The notes: a model not told the origin generated them from the sequence alone. Counted from the first letter of the stretch, positions 12,204 through 23,035 are shown. The stretch is 29,853 bases of DNA from Lactifluus volemus (GCA_022376515.1 WTXI01000402.1:1-29853); one strand, 5' to 3'. A program made the numbers and translations.

Positions 12204-15200
12204 TTATGGGCCATACTCGCCTTCCATAGCGAGAAGTGGGATCTGAACGTACGCGAGCGAGATGTCGTCCAAATAACTAGTCGGTTCTACGTTCCCGGAG
12301 AGAAAGCTGACCACCTTTTCGTAAACTTCCAGATCGCCAGGACCTGGCCCCGACTCGTCGTCGTCCATGAGACCTTGAGTTTGGTCAATATATCTAAGCA
12401 ACGCGGGGGAGTCTGGGTGAGCAAAGCGTATTCAAAGTAGAAGAATGAGCTGGAGCTAACCTTTGATACTCCCCTTCTTCCTCCTCAGAGACGAACGGGG
12501 CCAGATGTCGCGTTGCCATGACGCGAGTATCGGTCGGGTCGAGACGCTCCGTCTCGTGCGGGACGTCTGGTGCGCCAGACCGCGCGGTAGCTTGGAGATT
12601 TTGATGTACCGGAGCGGGTTGCGAGCCCATCCATTTCCGGACACCGTCGATAAGTCTGCGGGATGAGTGAGGTAAGAGACGAGTGGTCCTCGAGAAAAAC
12701 AACAAGTATTAGACGGACCGTGTGCGATTCCTCAACGCTTTATCGTGAGGATAAAAGGGACTTTGATTGATATCCTTGAACGTTTTTCTGCATGTGCCTT
12801 TGTCAGCGTGACACAGAGCAAGCAAGGCATGCTACTTGCCCAGGCAACTTCAACGTGCTGTTCATCGAGTACGCAAAGTGTTTCCCGAGCGAGGTGAACA
12901 GTAATGGGCGATAATACCCCATCCAAAAGTCGCTAGAGCGCTCGACAAAGTCGTTGATACCTTCTTGACAAGCCTCGAGTGTGTAAGGTGAGTTGAGGTG
13001 CTCGTCTCGGAACCATTGGTGATAACCCGAACGCTTTGGGCTCAACAAGGTCGTGTCAGACTGCACACCAAGGAAGAGATCAATGGCAGTTTGCTTGTCC
13101 GCATCTAGAAAACGCTTTGATCGTTAATATAAGCAAGGCAGCAAATCCCAGTGGTTTTCTCGCCTAGCAAAGAGTTTGTGTAGAATCGTCGAAAGTTCTC
13201 GATAATGTCCCGCGAATGACTGTTCCAATGTGGCATACGCCGATATGTTTCTACACGATTAACAAGCGCACTACCCGTATATTGCAAGGCCAAGGCTACA
13301 AACAGACCTCAGCTGTGACTCATAGGTGGGGAGAGAAGATAACATACTGTCGCCATGATCATGGTACATCTCCGTGAGCATGTTAACCGCATCCGAGTCA
13401 AATGCTAGGTTCGGATTGTCCACGACCCCAAGCGCATATAGTTGGTGTCCCAGAGCGCGCTTTCCAAACACAAACTGGGCAGCATTTGTGCGGTCAAGAC
13501 AATCCACGCAATTGGTCCTGCAAATACCGTTCTGAAGCAACATCTTGCTGCGCCAAACGGGGCTGTTGTCCTATCAGGACACGCCATACCCAGAAAGCAC
13601 GTGAAAGGAGGCATTCACCTCGCTCGATTATATAAGAAGTGGGAATATGGCTCCGGGCCAGAGTGGAAGAAACCGGTAATCTGGATGGATTCCTCCGCCA
13701 GGTCTTCCAGATAGCTAATTACGTCCTGCGTCTTCCTGTCACACACGCTTGCGGTTTAACCGAGTGTTAAGTAAGAGGGATGGCGGGAACGTACTCCTTG
13801 TATGCGCGTGACATGTCCCACGCGTGGTATATCATCCTTTTACCCTCGGGAAGAAATTGATTCAGAAAGTTGACGCAATGCGTATACTCGTCCAGTAGCT
13901 TGGACTCCCTTGGCTGTGCCTCGCGTTTCTTGATCAAGTTCAGTATCATTATAGGAGCCCCGTATCGCGAAAAGAGGTCGTCAAAATGTCTCGCAGCAGC
14001 AGTAAAGAATGGATCGACGACGCTGACTAAAATTGTACTGGCTCAGTTAGATGCCTTTTGCTCTAAACGGCCATCATGGACGCACGCACTTTCAATGGGA
14101 GGTCGTGGTGTCATGTTGTTCTGTTCTTGCACCCAGTAAATCGGGATGCTTCCGCGATACTATAAACGACAAAAGGTAATGAATGATTGTCCTCGATCGC
14201 CTGATTCTTCGCTTTACTTACCTGAACATAACTTGTGTAGCGTGGATTCGGGCGCCTGGGGGAGTCATCACCGGAATATCTTTGCTGGGGATAGTAAAAT
14301 GGGGTAGTCAAAGCCTCCGACACGATTTGTTCCGTCTCGACCTCGTTGGCGACGTTACCCTTATAAATCAATCTTAGTCAGAGAAGATAAGCCAACTGAG
14401 ATACAATAGCAATGAATTAACCTCCTCATTAACGCCTCGCTTCAGGTACCTTGCGCCCGCATAATGGCGCGAACGCCGCGCTATTAATGTTACGTAGATA
14501 ACACGGCCCAGCACGGTCAACTCTATATACGTCACGATCAGTCTAGATGACAAGTGCGTGAAAGAGGGTACCACGAACTCGCTTGATCGACGTGACCATG
14601 TATGAGAGGGAGGACCCAATGCGCCTTGGGTGGATCCTTTTCTACATTCTCAAACGCGGCTGAAAACAGATGGTAATTCCAGGCGAAGCGACTGGTAAAT
14701 GGCCACGGTCCAGGGTTGGATTGATTGCGAGAAGTAGCGTTGCTTTGAAGCGTGGACGTAAGGTCATAAGTATAGCTACGAACCCACGACTCTGATTAGA
14801 AAGGCGCCTTCCCAGAAAGTAACTTTGAACAGGAAGGGAGGGATTAGCCACCACGCACCTAAAATAAAAGTTCTTCGTCATGTCCACCTGTTTGAAGATT
14901 CCCATGAGGCGCTGCTCTTCGCTCGGTTTCTCAATCTTATGACTCGACGGTATGGTGAGCACTTCCGTCTCCTCGCAGTGGTAGACGTAGTGACCGCCTA
15001 GAAGGGCGACTGGCGATCGCTTGGTGATGAGTATCATGTACCATCCCGCAGTGAATCGCACGAAACCTACAACACTGTGAGTCGGAGCAAATCCGCGAAA
15101 CCAAAAAAAAAAGAACGTACCGATGAGACCAAAAAAGACCTTGGGTTTTCCCAGCCCACCTGAGGCTTTGTTCCCATCTTCGAGCATCTTGAGCATGGCG

Positions 15201-15943
15201 GTCATCTGCCGACCGGTATAGACCGCCTCGTCCTCGATGACCACAAGCTCATCCTGGGAAGTCCGGTCGATCTTGATGATCCGATGGAGCGAGTCGGACG
15301 TGTTGGACGCCACGACGTATAACCGCGATCGGTTCTCATACAATAAGAACTTGTTGTACGCCATACTCGTCGTTCCACCATTGGCACCACCACCACCACC
15401 ACCACTGCCTGCGCCGCCTGCAGCAGAGTGTACCGAGGGTCCGGAAGACTGTGGCAAGTGATGGTGTTGGTGTTGGTGTTGTTGCACAAACGAAGACGGA
15501 CCAGACGCAGAAGATTTAGGGCGCTTGGGAGGAAAGGGACTACTGCAGGTGGTGCCAGTACTACCGGTGGTAATCTCTTTGGTCGTCGTACTACTACTGT
15601 TCATGGGTGGTGGAGTAGCAACGATTTGATCGGAGACATCGATACCCGCATTCGCATGAGGCAGCAGCGGGTGCTGTTGATCCACGCGATCTGCTGCTGT
15701 CGATTTCGGACTCGGAGGACTCGGGTGACCGGACCCGTCCGCAGCTTTCTGTTGTTGTTGTTGCTGCGATTGCGGTTGCGGCGCGGTTGCGACTGCGACT
15801 GTTGCGGCTGCGCCGTCACTTAAAGATGCGGGGGAAGACGAAGTGTCCGAAGTGTCGGGCAATAGGGACAGAGAAGTGTCGTTGTATTGGTGCCTCGAAG
15901 GAGGGAGTAGTGGCGGGCCTGGACCATCTGGGACCATGACCAC
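12204..15943 (-). CDS. FIG4: FIG4/SAC-domain phosphoinositide phosphatase (frameshift near the C-terminus)
   Basis: Polyphosphoinositide 5-phosphatase of the Fab1-Vac14-Fig4 complex, which controls PI(3,5)P2 on vacuole and late endosome membranes. Fourteen exons, from 15121-15943 down to 12204-12412. The SAC catalytic motif is Cys642-x5-Arg648 ([12 protein letters not shown]), followed by HGD and the FIG4-like stretch [12 protein letters not shown]. The core begins at [14 protein letters not shown] (residue 194) after a 193-residue Ser/Pro/Gln/His/Gly-rich extension. Two introns use GC donors: 13105-13163 and 12788-12839. Up to exon 13 (12461-12688) the frame is open. The splice into exon 14 then hits a stop at 12394, giving 932 aa. 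One base fewer in the G5 run at 12405-12409 would restore a sensible acidic tail ending at 12204 (995 aa). The frame choice in exon 13 rests on its acidic EEEEGEYQR end. Confidence 0.92.
12788..12839 (-). other. GC-AG intron in FIG4 (donor gcaagt)
   Basis: Exon 11 ends CCT GG and the next exon starts A AAA ACG, giving LPGKTFKD followed by SPFYPHD. The donor gcaagt is the classical GC-donor consensus. The nearby GT (gtagca, 4 nt downstream) gives the wrong phase and an early stop. Confidence 0.8.
13105..13163 (-). other. GC-AG intron in FIG4 (donor gcgaga)
   Basis: Exon 10 ends TTG CTA G and exon 11 starts AT GCG GAC, which joins to LLDADKQ as expected in FIG4 after the NSLL segment. There is no usable GT donor in the region, so a 59-nt intron starting with gc and ending in ctag is required. 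Confidence 0.8.
15375..15795 (-). repeat. Trinucleotide-rich low-complexity coding tract in FIG4 N-terminus
   Basis: Short runs of CAA/CAG, CAC/CAT, GGT/GGC and AGC codons encode Gln6, a His-Gln alternation and a Gly6 stretch in the N-terminal extension of FIG4. They are simple-sequence tracts likely to vary in length between strains. Confidence 0.75.
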
Positions 15944-17181
15944 ACACGCACCTCAAAAATGAGTTTATGCGTCGATTGTTGGTCGAGCCGAGTCTCCACT
16001 CATCACGTGCATAGATTATGGAAAAATAAAAAAAGCAGAGACAAAATAAAACAAAACAAAACAAGTCATGTCATCCCCTTCCGAATCCATCCATCGGAAA
16101 TTCAGAACCCGGAAAAACAGAAAACTTTACTTTCTTCCCTTAAGTCCCCGTACCCTTTTCTGTACTAGGGACCCAGAATGTCATGTAAAAGAATAGGAAC
16201 ACCCTCTTTTAAAAAAATCAGAGATGTGATGGGAACGAGGCTGGCCCCCCGACCTGTGGGTTTTGAAATCACCGATCCGATTACAAGTATACCCTTAACA
16301 TGCATGGACTGTTATTTGGCGCACGGACATAACCTTAGTCTAACCAAGACCATGCAGGTAACAACAGTAGAGCTCGATCAACAGTTCTTAGCTCACCTTT
16401 ACTTGGCATCCGAGTACCGAGTGTCCACCATGAAAAAGGACCAACTCGCTCTCTCTCGCCTCTCCCATTTATCTATCTCGGACAATTCCGCCCATCCCCG
16501 CTTATTAGCGCGCGCTCCAACGCGAACAAGGGGCCTTTAAGATCCGACTTTAACACCAGACCAGAAGCCCAACGGAGGCTGTGAGTTTCATTTGAACTGC
16601 TGACCACAGTTCCCCTTTTCTCTCTCCACCCCTTGCCTAGTAAAAGGAAACGCCACTGGATTCGCGGGGCCAAAGCGGGTTCCAAGCAACAATTTGCCGG
16701 GGCCAAGGAGCGCTTTCTCGGGAGCATAAACGTGCAAGTTCTAATATATCCATAAGTAATCATACTATCTCATGGCACCATGTCTGGATCCCCCGCTTGC
16801 CAATACAGCAGCACGGCACCAGGGCACAACCTGTGGCTAGACGATCGATCGCAGTTATCTTTTTTTTTTGCCTTTCCCACACCACTCCCGACCCCCCCAA
16901 AATCCAAATAAACTTCGCTAAAAGCGATAGGAAAGTTAGGAAAAAGGGGTTAAGCACAGGAAAAAACAAACAAACCGACATGCATGCCTCCACGGCGCTC
17001 AGGCGGAATGACGGGCGTTCTCATGTCAATTTCGCACATACAGTCAAACACACGCTGTACATGCATAACGGCAACCCTCGGGTCCGGCGCGCTCTGTCAC
17101 TCCGTCAAACGAATCTTGCCTAGTCCCATAAACGCCACAGATGTTTGCTTTTTTTTGCCAATTGTTTTTTTTTGTTCGTGA
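15944..17181. other. Intergenic region upstream of FIG4
   Basis: A 1.24 kb stretch between the FIG4 start and the stop of the PIG-Y-like gene, both on the minus strand. Short frames on both strands show no family features, and I could not assemble a spliced gene. It should hold the FIG4 promoter and leader; a T/C-rich patch lies at 16855-16900. Confidence 0.55.
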
Positions 17182-17448
17182 TTAGGAGTTGCGAAAGAAT
17201 TGCCAACCGACCCAGTTGGCGATCACGAAATAAGCGCAAACGGGTATGGAGAAGAGGCTGAGGTACTTGTAATGCGTGTCGCGCGCGAGGGCGTCTAGAA
17301 CCTTGATTGTCGTGGATGGGCTCCCGGCGCGAACCGGCAGGAGAGCGCTGAAAAGGATGGCGTGCGTGCCTATCGCCAACAGCAGCGCGGAGGCGACGAG
17401 AAATATATAGCCAATGTGTGGAGCCGGGGGAGACACGGCTAGTTTCAT
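17182..17448 (-). CDS. Small two-helix membrane protein, probable PIG-Y/Eri1-like GPI-GnT subunit
   Basis: A single-exon 88 aa protein with two hydrophobic helices, about residues 12-36 and 65-82, and a short polar loop between. Its end (IPVCAYFVIANWVGWQFFRNS) resembles the PIG-Y pattern P-x-Y-x-FF-x3-W-x-G-x3-FR near the C-terminus. PIG-Y is the small ER subunit of the GPI-N-acetylglucosaminyltransferase that starts GPI-anchor synthesis by adding GlcNAc to phosphatidylinositol. Length and two-helix layout fit that family (human PIG-Y about 71 aa). The match is by eye over a short protein, so another small ER membrane subunit is possible. The frame has clear coding character and a good start; no intron is needed. 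Confidence 0.6.
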   Translation of the reverse strand: MKLAVSPPAPHIGYIFLVASALLLAIGTHAILFSALLPVRAGSPSTTIKVLDALARDTHYKYLSLFSIPVCAYFVIANWVGWQFFRNS

Positions 17449-18186
17449 AGAGAGTGTGAGTTGTAAGTCGAGGGCAGGGAAAGGGTTTAGGGTTTAGGAG
17501 CCCTGGGGGAGACGGGCAAGGGAAAAAGAAGACAGGATGTGTGAGAAAAAGATCGGAGGAGGGATTCCGGATGGCTGTTCAGAGCCATGCTGCAATGGCA
17601 CCTGATCATGATAAGATCTATCCCACGACAATCTAGAACAACGAAAATCCCGCGATTGTCCTTCACACATAGTTCGATCATACATGTGCTATTCGAATCC
17701 AACTCGTTTTATATATCGCACATTGTAAATAACTACTTACTTTACACATTCACGCCTCATGGAAAAAAAAACATCTTTGTGAAAAGCCGCCCAAATACAA
17801 AAAAGAAAACACAAAGAAAAAGAAAAAAAAACCAAGGGCGGTATAGAGTATACATCTTCAAGACGTCAACCTAGTAGTACAATGCGACCGTACAGTTGGG
17901 GAGGGAAGAACTTGATCGGATGACGAGAGACATTTACAAAATGAAGATGCAAGACATAGGGCGCAACGGCGACATGAACGTGGGACGTGTGCGGACACAG
18001 ACGAGGAACGATAGTGATGGTACATGTATAGCAAGCAAGGTCCACAGATATCCGGTAGCAACCAAAAACAAAATGAGGGGCTATGAGCCGTAGCATCATC
18101 ATCACGACATAAACGGTAGGGAGAGAGAGCAACAAAAGAGAAGAGCGTGTGTTCGTCAAGATAACAGTCGTCAGGAGGGTACATTA
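17449..18186. other. Intergenic region upstream of the PIG-Y-like gene
   Basis: 738 bp between two minus-strand genes. It should include the promoter of the small membrane protein and the 3' UTR of the upstream 577 aa gene. A-rich runs occur at 17762-17831. No gene is supported. Confidence 0.55.
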
Positions 18187-19852
18187 TTACATGGGGCCCG
18201 TCCGGGTGCGTTTCCGGCCGTGGCGTTCCTTCTCGGAACGCGAATCGGACACGGGGAAGCGCTCTGCTTCCTCGTCAGAGGACTCGACTTGGCCTTTAAA
18301 GTCATGAAAGTGGTTGTCGCGGGTTGAGACGGGAGCATCGCTCTCGCTGCGACGGCGCTTACGGTCACGCTCGCCGACGACGGCGACTCCTCCCGTTGAA
18401 TCCGTGCCGGGGCCCCAGCATACATGAGCCTGGAACGTCGGGTGGTAAACGGGAGCAGCGGCGGGGGCGGCACCGCGATCACCACCCGGTGCACCGAATG
18501 GATCGAGGCTGGCATGCTTTCCGCGAAGGAAAGGCGACGCACCTGTGCGGCGCTTGACGGCGTCGATAAGTGCATCGAGGCCTTTACCGGTCACGCTCGG
18601 CTCGGGCGGATCCTGAAATGTGGGAGGGGGACTGGCAGAGGTAGGGGACGAGGAGGTGAGTGAAGAGAGGGAGGAGGCAGGTGACGGGTAAGCCGAATCT
18701 AGCGAACCATCGTAACGTGGCGCAGCCACGAGGGGGCGAAGACGCCGATCAAGAGCGACGGCGACCTGGTACAAAGTCTTATCGTGTGGCGCGAGGACAC
18801 AAATGGCTTCTGCACGGCGTGCCCAATAAGAGAACTGAGTGTTAGACCAGCCCGAGAGAGCGAGCACAGCTGCACGGGTGAGGGTGACATGGCCAGTAGG
18901 ACAGTCGGGATAAGGATGGGTCAGAGATTTGAAAGGATTGTAAGGGTGACTGGAAGGTAGCGGGTAAGAGATCAGGAACGGGATGAGGTCAGGTGGTGAG
19001 GGAAGGGGGGGGGGGAAGGGAAGAGAAGAATAGGGACATACGGAACGTAGATACGCAGGACTTCTTTGACGATTTCGACTTTGACGAGGAAATCAAGGGC
19101 ACAAGCACCAGAATTCCGCAGTTCACTGTCACCGGACGACTTTTTGCCTCGCGAGCGGGCTTTTGGACCGCCGAGGCGACGCTCATAAAGACGAGCCGAG
19201 AAGATACCCCATTTCTCGGGGCCGATCTGCGATTGGAGAAATGCGGCTGCATACGGGTCCGTTTCCGGGGGCTGAGGCGCCTTGGAGCGTTTCGGAAAAG
19301 CGTGCGTCTAATAATGACATGCGCAACAATAAAGTTCAGTGAGCAAGAGAGAGAGAGGGAGGAGTGGGATAAGGACTGACCGATACGTCGAAATTAATGA
19401 CATGGTTTTCGGGAAAAGACGAAGGAAGGATTGTGTGGACTAGGGTGCCCTTGAGGGGAGAGTGGACCGAGGTAGGAGTGGGATAATCGAGTGGGGAACG
19501 AATATCTACAGGGGACTGGCAAGGGCTCATGAAGCTATTGACGGATATGGGGGAGAGAAGAGAGTCGTGATGATCGCGTTCAGGGTGAGAGAGAAGGGAA
19601 GGTTGCGCAGATTCTGGAGAGTCATGAAGGAGATGATTGCCAATGGGAATATCAAGGATGTGTTGTAGGTCAATGTCTGGGGAGGGATAAGAAAAAGCAC
19701 CGTTAACGGGGACGTTTGACTGGACAGGGATGTGAGAGTCGTGAAAGGTGTAAGGATAGCTAGTTTGTACAGGGAAGGACATTGAGATGGGACCGGAACT
19801 GTGGGAGTGAGGAGAAGAAGGGTCAGTATTGGTGGTGTTGGTGGTGTTGTTG

Positions 19853-19883
<31 letters not shown>

Positions 19884-20085
19884 AGGAATTGAGAGGACCA
19901 GAAAGATAGTTGTGAAAGGATGAAGACCTAATAGACCAGTCGAAAGAGGAGGGATGGTCAGAATCGACGATATTGATATGCCTAGTCGTAGAGGGAGACA
20001 TGGAACCTAGGCTGATGGATTCATGCAAACGACTGACTGACAGGATTCGAGGTTGGTGTTGTAATGTAGGTACAGAACTCTCCAA
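18187..20085 (-). CDS. Uncharacterised protein, low-complexity N-terminus and conserved-looking centre
   Basis: Three exons, 19381-20085, 19042-19307 and 18187-18949, splice in phase to 577 aa. Residues 1-235 are Ser/Pro/His/Thr-rich, with a Thr10 run and an Asn-Thr stretch. Residues about 245-400 look like a folded domain: a segment with FLQSQIGPEKWGIF and LYERRLGG, then FLVKVEIVKEVLRIYVPHPYN, then TRAAVLALSGWSNTQFSYWARRAEAI. The rest is Pro/Ser-rich and ends in basic clusters (KRRR, KRTRTG) that could be nuclear localisation signals. I do not recognise the family. The mix of disordered N-terminus, helical core and basic tail would suit a nuclear regulator, but that is inference. It shares a 147-bp upstream region with the coiled-coil gene at 20233. 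Confidence 0.85.
19826..19890 (-). repeat. ACC/ACT trinucleotide microsatellite encoding poly-Thr
   Basis: On the plus strand it reads as ggtggt, gttggt and tagtag runs. In the minus-strand gene it encodes the run of ten Thr followed by Asn-Thr repeats. Likely length-polymorphic. Confidence 0.8.
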
Positions 20086-20232
20086 TCTAAATCGGAAATA
20101 GGTTTACGCCCTTGACAGGCCAATCTATTGGCAACACACAACTTTGGTTTGAATCAAACCCCTTCCAGTCCTCGTCCTTCTTCTCTCCTGTTTACAGAAA
20201 GATTTTTATTAAAAAAAAAAAACCAAAAAATA
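20086..20232. promoter_or_regulatory. Short bidirectional promoter region
   Basis: Only 147 bp separate the start codons of two divergent genes (20085 on minus, 20233 on plus), so both core promoters and leaders must lie here. It contains an A12 run just before the plus-strand ATG and a CT-rich patch at 20161-20190. No TATA box is obvious. Confidence 0.6.
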
Positions 20233-20822
20233 ATGTCTTCTTCCCAAGCAGATCTTCCCTTACATCACCACTCTCAGTACGCGTCTAATTGAGTTCACTG
20301 CCCCCCACCTCACCTGACCCATCAAATCAGTGAAGGTCAACAGCATACTCAACAAGAGCCCGAGCCTGATCCTGAGCCTCTCCTTGACCACTTCGATCCC
20401 ACGCCTCATCATGACTCCCCTGATCAGTCTGATTTCCAAGGCCGTCTCTCCCCCACATATCCTCTTCTTCCCCCCACTTTACCCGAACTACCCACCCCAG
20501 ACCTCTCATTCTCCATAGAGTCTGTCATCGGTGCCCCCCCACCCTCGTAAGTCTTTTATTTTGTTCGCATCACCTCCCATTCTCGAGTGCGCCCAAAAGT
20601 CAGCCATCACAGCCCAAAGAGCCCCGTCAACCGGCCGAGAATGTCCGACAAATCGTCAAGGTGCAAAAACGTGCTAGCCTAGTGAAGAAGCGCCAAAGCA
20701 ACGTGTTGAAGCTTTCGGAAGAGAACGATAAGCTAAAAGAGGAACTCCGTGCGATGACAGAGCGCCTTGAAGCTGCGGAGAGGCGGCGACGAGAATTGGA
20801 GAGCAGCAGAGGAAGGCACTAG
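20233..20822 (+). CDS. Small acidic/proline-rich protein with C-terminal coiled coil
   Basis: Exons 20233-20276, 20331-20546 and 20600-20822 join in phase to 160 aa; the two introns (54 and 53 nt) have GT-AG borders. The ATG follows an A-rich leader. Residues 10-90 are rich in Pro, Asp, Glu and His (EPEPDPEP, LPPTLPELPTPDLSF). From about 100 to 155 is a strongly charged heptad region (KKRQSN, LKLSEENDKLKEEL, TERLEAAERRRRELE) that should form a coiled coil. A basic patch (KVQKRASLVKKR) precedes it, which recalls a bZIP layout, but the bZIP N-x7-R core is absent. I do not know the family. The gene is split into frames too short to stand out alone; the phase-perfect splicing and biased composition support it. 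Confidence 0.75.
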
Positions 20823-21238
20823 TCACACTTTTGGCTAGAAATGGTCCACAGAGTGACTCGCACTTCGTCGAGGTAGATACATGCGCATATCGGTTTTTTT
20901 TTTCACTCCATCATTGTTACCGTATACCCACCTCTGTCAATCCCTGAGAATTCATCGAATTTTTTTCTCTCCCAAGCGAGAGGAAGTGTAGTCAATGACG
21001 TACGTCGGTCAAGTGATCCTCAATCCCATCATCCACGTCGGGCCTTTCCCCAGCGGGTTTAAGAGGCCATCCCAAGTCTACCCAACTCTTTTTTGACCCG
21101 CCATCTACACTCTTTCGTCTTCATCTCCCTTCCTCGTAGTAGTGCGTTTTCCTTTTCCTCGACCCTACCATTACCATTACTCACTTGCTTTCCTCCTCTC
21201 CTTGCTCGCCTCGCAGAAAAGAAATCCTACCGCATATT
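20823..21238. other. Intergenic region before the Gfo/Idh/MocA oxidoreductase
   Basis: 416 bp between two plus-strand genes. The last 140 bp are CT-rich, as is common just upstream of fungal start codons. No gene is seen. Confidence 0.55.
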
Positions 21239-23035
21239 ATGGCGCCTCCAGGAAGTCGTAGGCCTTCGCGCCGTGATTCTGAGGCCCTCTCGAGGCGCTC
21301 ATCCATCGACCCCTCCAGGCTGGTTCCGATGAACAAGTATGTCAAATCCTCGATTTGTTCTCCATCATCTACCAACCAATCTCTCCCTTGTTGCTCTTGA
21401 GCGATGGGAAGCTGTCATCTCGCTTCCTGATTATCAGCTCCAATCCGTTCCACTCAGAACTGACACAAAATCTCTTTACCCTCTACCTTCCTGTTCAGGG
21501 TGTTTCAAATCCCGGGCTCTGATGACTTTAATGTCGTCTTCGTCGGCGCCGGCAATATCATGTTTGGTTGGTCTTCGTCCGATCTCTCACCGCGCGAAGG
21601 ATTTTGTCCCTTATCTTTCCCCTCGTATAGGGTCTGATGAGGGTCCTTGGAACCACTCTTTCCGCTTAGAGCAGTGCGTGTTTTCCGCCTTTGCACCACC
21701 TTAGATAATTCCCTTACCCTTGCTCCACTCCTACAGTAAGCTCGGACCCCGCCTCAAAGTGGTCGCGCTCATCGACCCCGCGGTCGATCGCGCGACCGCA
21801 ACCCTCTTCAAGAAGCGCGAGACCTTTGTGCGCTCCGCGTACGAAGGCACTCGCGTCTTCAAGACTCTTGATGACTTTATTCAGAACATGTTACCCAGCG
21901 AACGCCCTCGCGCCTTTATTATCGGCTCTCCTCCCATGTTCCGCGGTACCACGCGCCCGGGTAGCGACATTGAGATCCAGATCTTGCGCAGCTTTCCCGG
22001 CATTGCGCTCTTCGTGGAGAAGCCTATTGCCACTGGGCCAGAGGAGGGAATCGAAGAGGCGTTCAAGGTATCTCAAGCCATAACCGACAGCGGCGTGATC
22101 TGTTCCGTCGGGTGAGTGTAAATCTGTCATGTTCATTCTGGTGAAATATATGCCTTTGTATCTAGTTATATGCTTCGTTACCTCAAGGCTGTCCAGATGA
22201 TCAAGCAAATCATCGAAGAGAATAATCTTCAGGTCATGGCAACTATCGCGCGTTATGCATGCGCCTACGAAGCGATCTCTAAACAAGACTGGTGGGACAA
22301 ATCCAAGAGGTAATGTCATCATCCCAGCCCGTTGGTGTGATGTTTCTCATATTATCCACTATTTGATCAAAGCTGTGGTCCTGTCATCGAGCAGGGGACG
22401 CACTTTTGCGACCTGTCGCGTTATTTCGGTGGAGACGTCGATATCTCGACGGTTACTGCCCACTCCCTTGAGTGGCATGAGAACCCTGGTCACCTGAGGA
22501 AGCAGACGATGGACGAGACCCGAATTGCTCCAGAGAACCGCATCCCTCGCGTCACGTCCGCTACGTGGAAATACGAGAGTGGCGCTGTTGGTAACTTTAT
22601 CCACGTCGTTGCGCTACAGGGCCACGACTATTCGTGCGAGCTCGAGGTGTATGCGGACGGGTATCAGTTCAAGTATACTTCTTAGTGCTTCGTACCCTCC
22701 CTCGCGCTTCACTTATACTCTACGCAACAGGCTTGTGAACCCGTACGTGCAACCGATGTTGCACATTCGACGCCCCGGCTCGGACCTGGAAGAGGTACAC
22801 CGCTTCCCGGACGATGACCCGTTCTTCTCTGAGATCTCCAACCTAATTGATATCGTGGAAGACATCGAAGAGGACCCGGAGGGTGCGACCATTCTCAGTT
22901 CGTATGAGGGTGCGTGTTTTACTTGTTGTAAACAATGGCATCCGGGCTAAAGATTGTGATTCAGATGCGTGCCGAACTTATGAGCTCACTTGGGCCATCC
23001 GTCGAGCTAGCGAGAAGTCGCGCAAGAATGTCTGA
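21239..23035 (+). CDS. Gfo/Idh/MocA-family NAD(P)-dependent oxidoreductase
   Basis: Soluble Rossmann-fold oxidoreductase of the glucose-fructose oxidoreductase/inositol dehydrogenase family, which oxidises or reduces sugars and related compounds with NAD(P). Eight exons (21239-21336, 21499-21566, 21631-21673, 21737-22111, 22166-22309, 22373-22672, 22731-22909, 22965-23035) give 425 aa with exact phases. A basic Ser/Arg-rich leader of about 32 residues precedes the nucleotide-binding VVFVGAGNI (GxGxx at 49-53). The family's EKP motif is at 164-166 (FVEKPIATGP) and a likely substrate-site segment EQGTHFCDLSRYF at about 249-261. Intron 1 is 162 nt, clearly longer than the others. Fungi carry many such proteins of unknown substrate; I cannot assign one here. 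Converges with the aprataxin gene across 175 bp. Confidence 0.93.

Noticed and set aside
12456..12644. Alternative frame of FIG4 exon 13 that splices in phase to the last exon
   Set aside because: It would avoid the frameshift, but it is Arg-rich without acidic FIG4-tail character and does not connect in phase to exon 12; kept only as a check item.
15202..15823. Open frames overlapping the FIG4 N-terminus on both strands
   Set aside because: They are trinucleotide-repeat shadows (poly-Val, poly-Arg, poly-Pro) of the FIG4 low-complexity tract.
16178..17181. Possible small genes between FIG4 and the PIG-Y-like gene
   Set aside because: Frames of 65-120 aa lack any recognisable pattern, and splicing them together gave nothing coherent.
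17486..17500. Telomere-like gtttagggtttagg
   Set aside because: Only two units inside an ordinary intergenic region; no array and no subtelomeric context.
20600..20820. The coiled-coil protein as a bZIP transcription factor
   Set aside because: A basic patch and heptads are present, but the N-x7-R core of the bZIP basic region is missing, so I left it as a coiled-coil protein.
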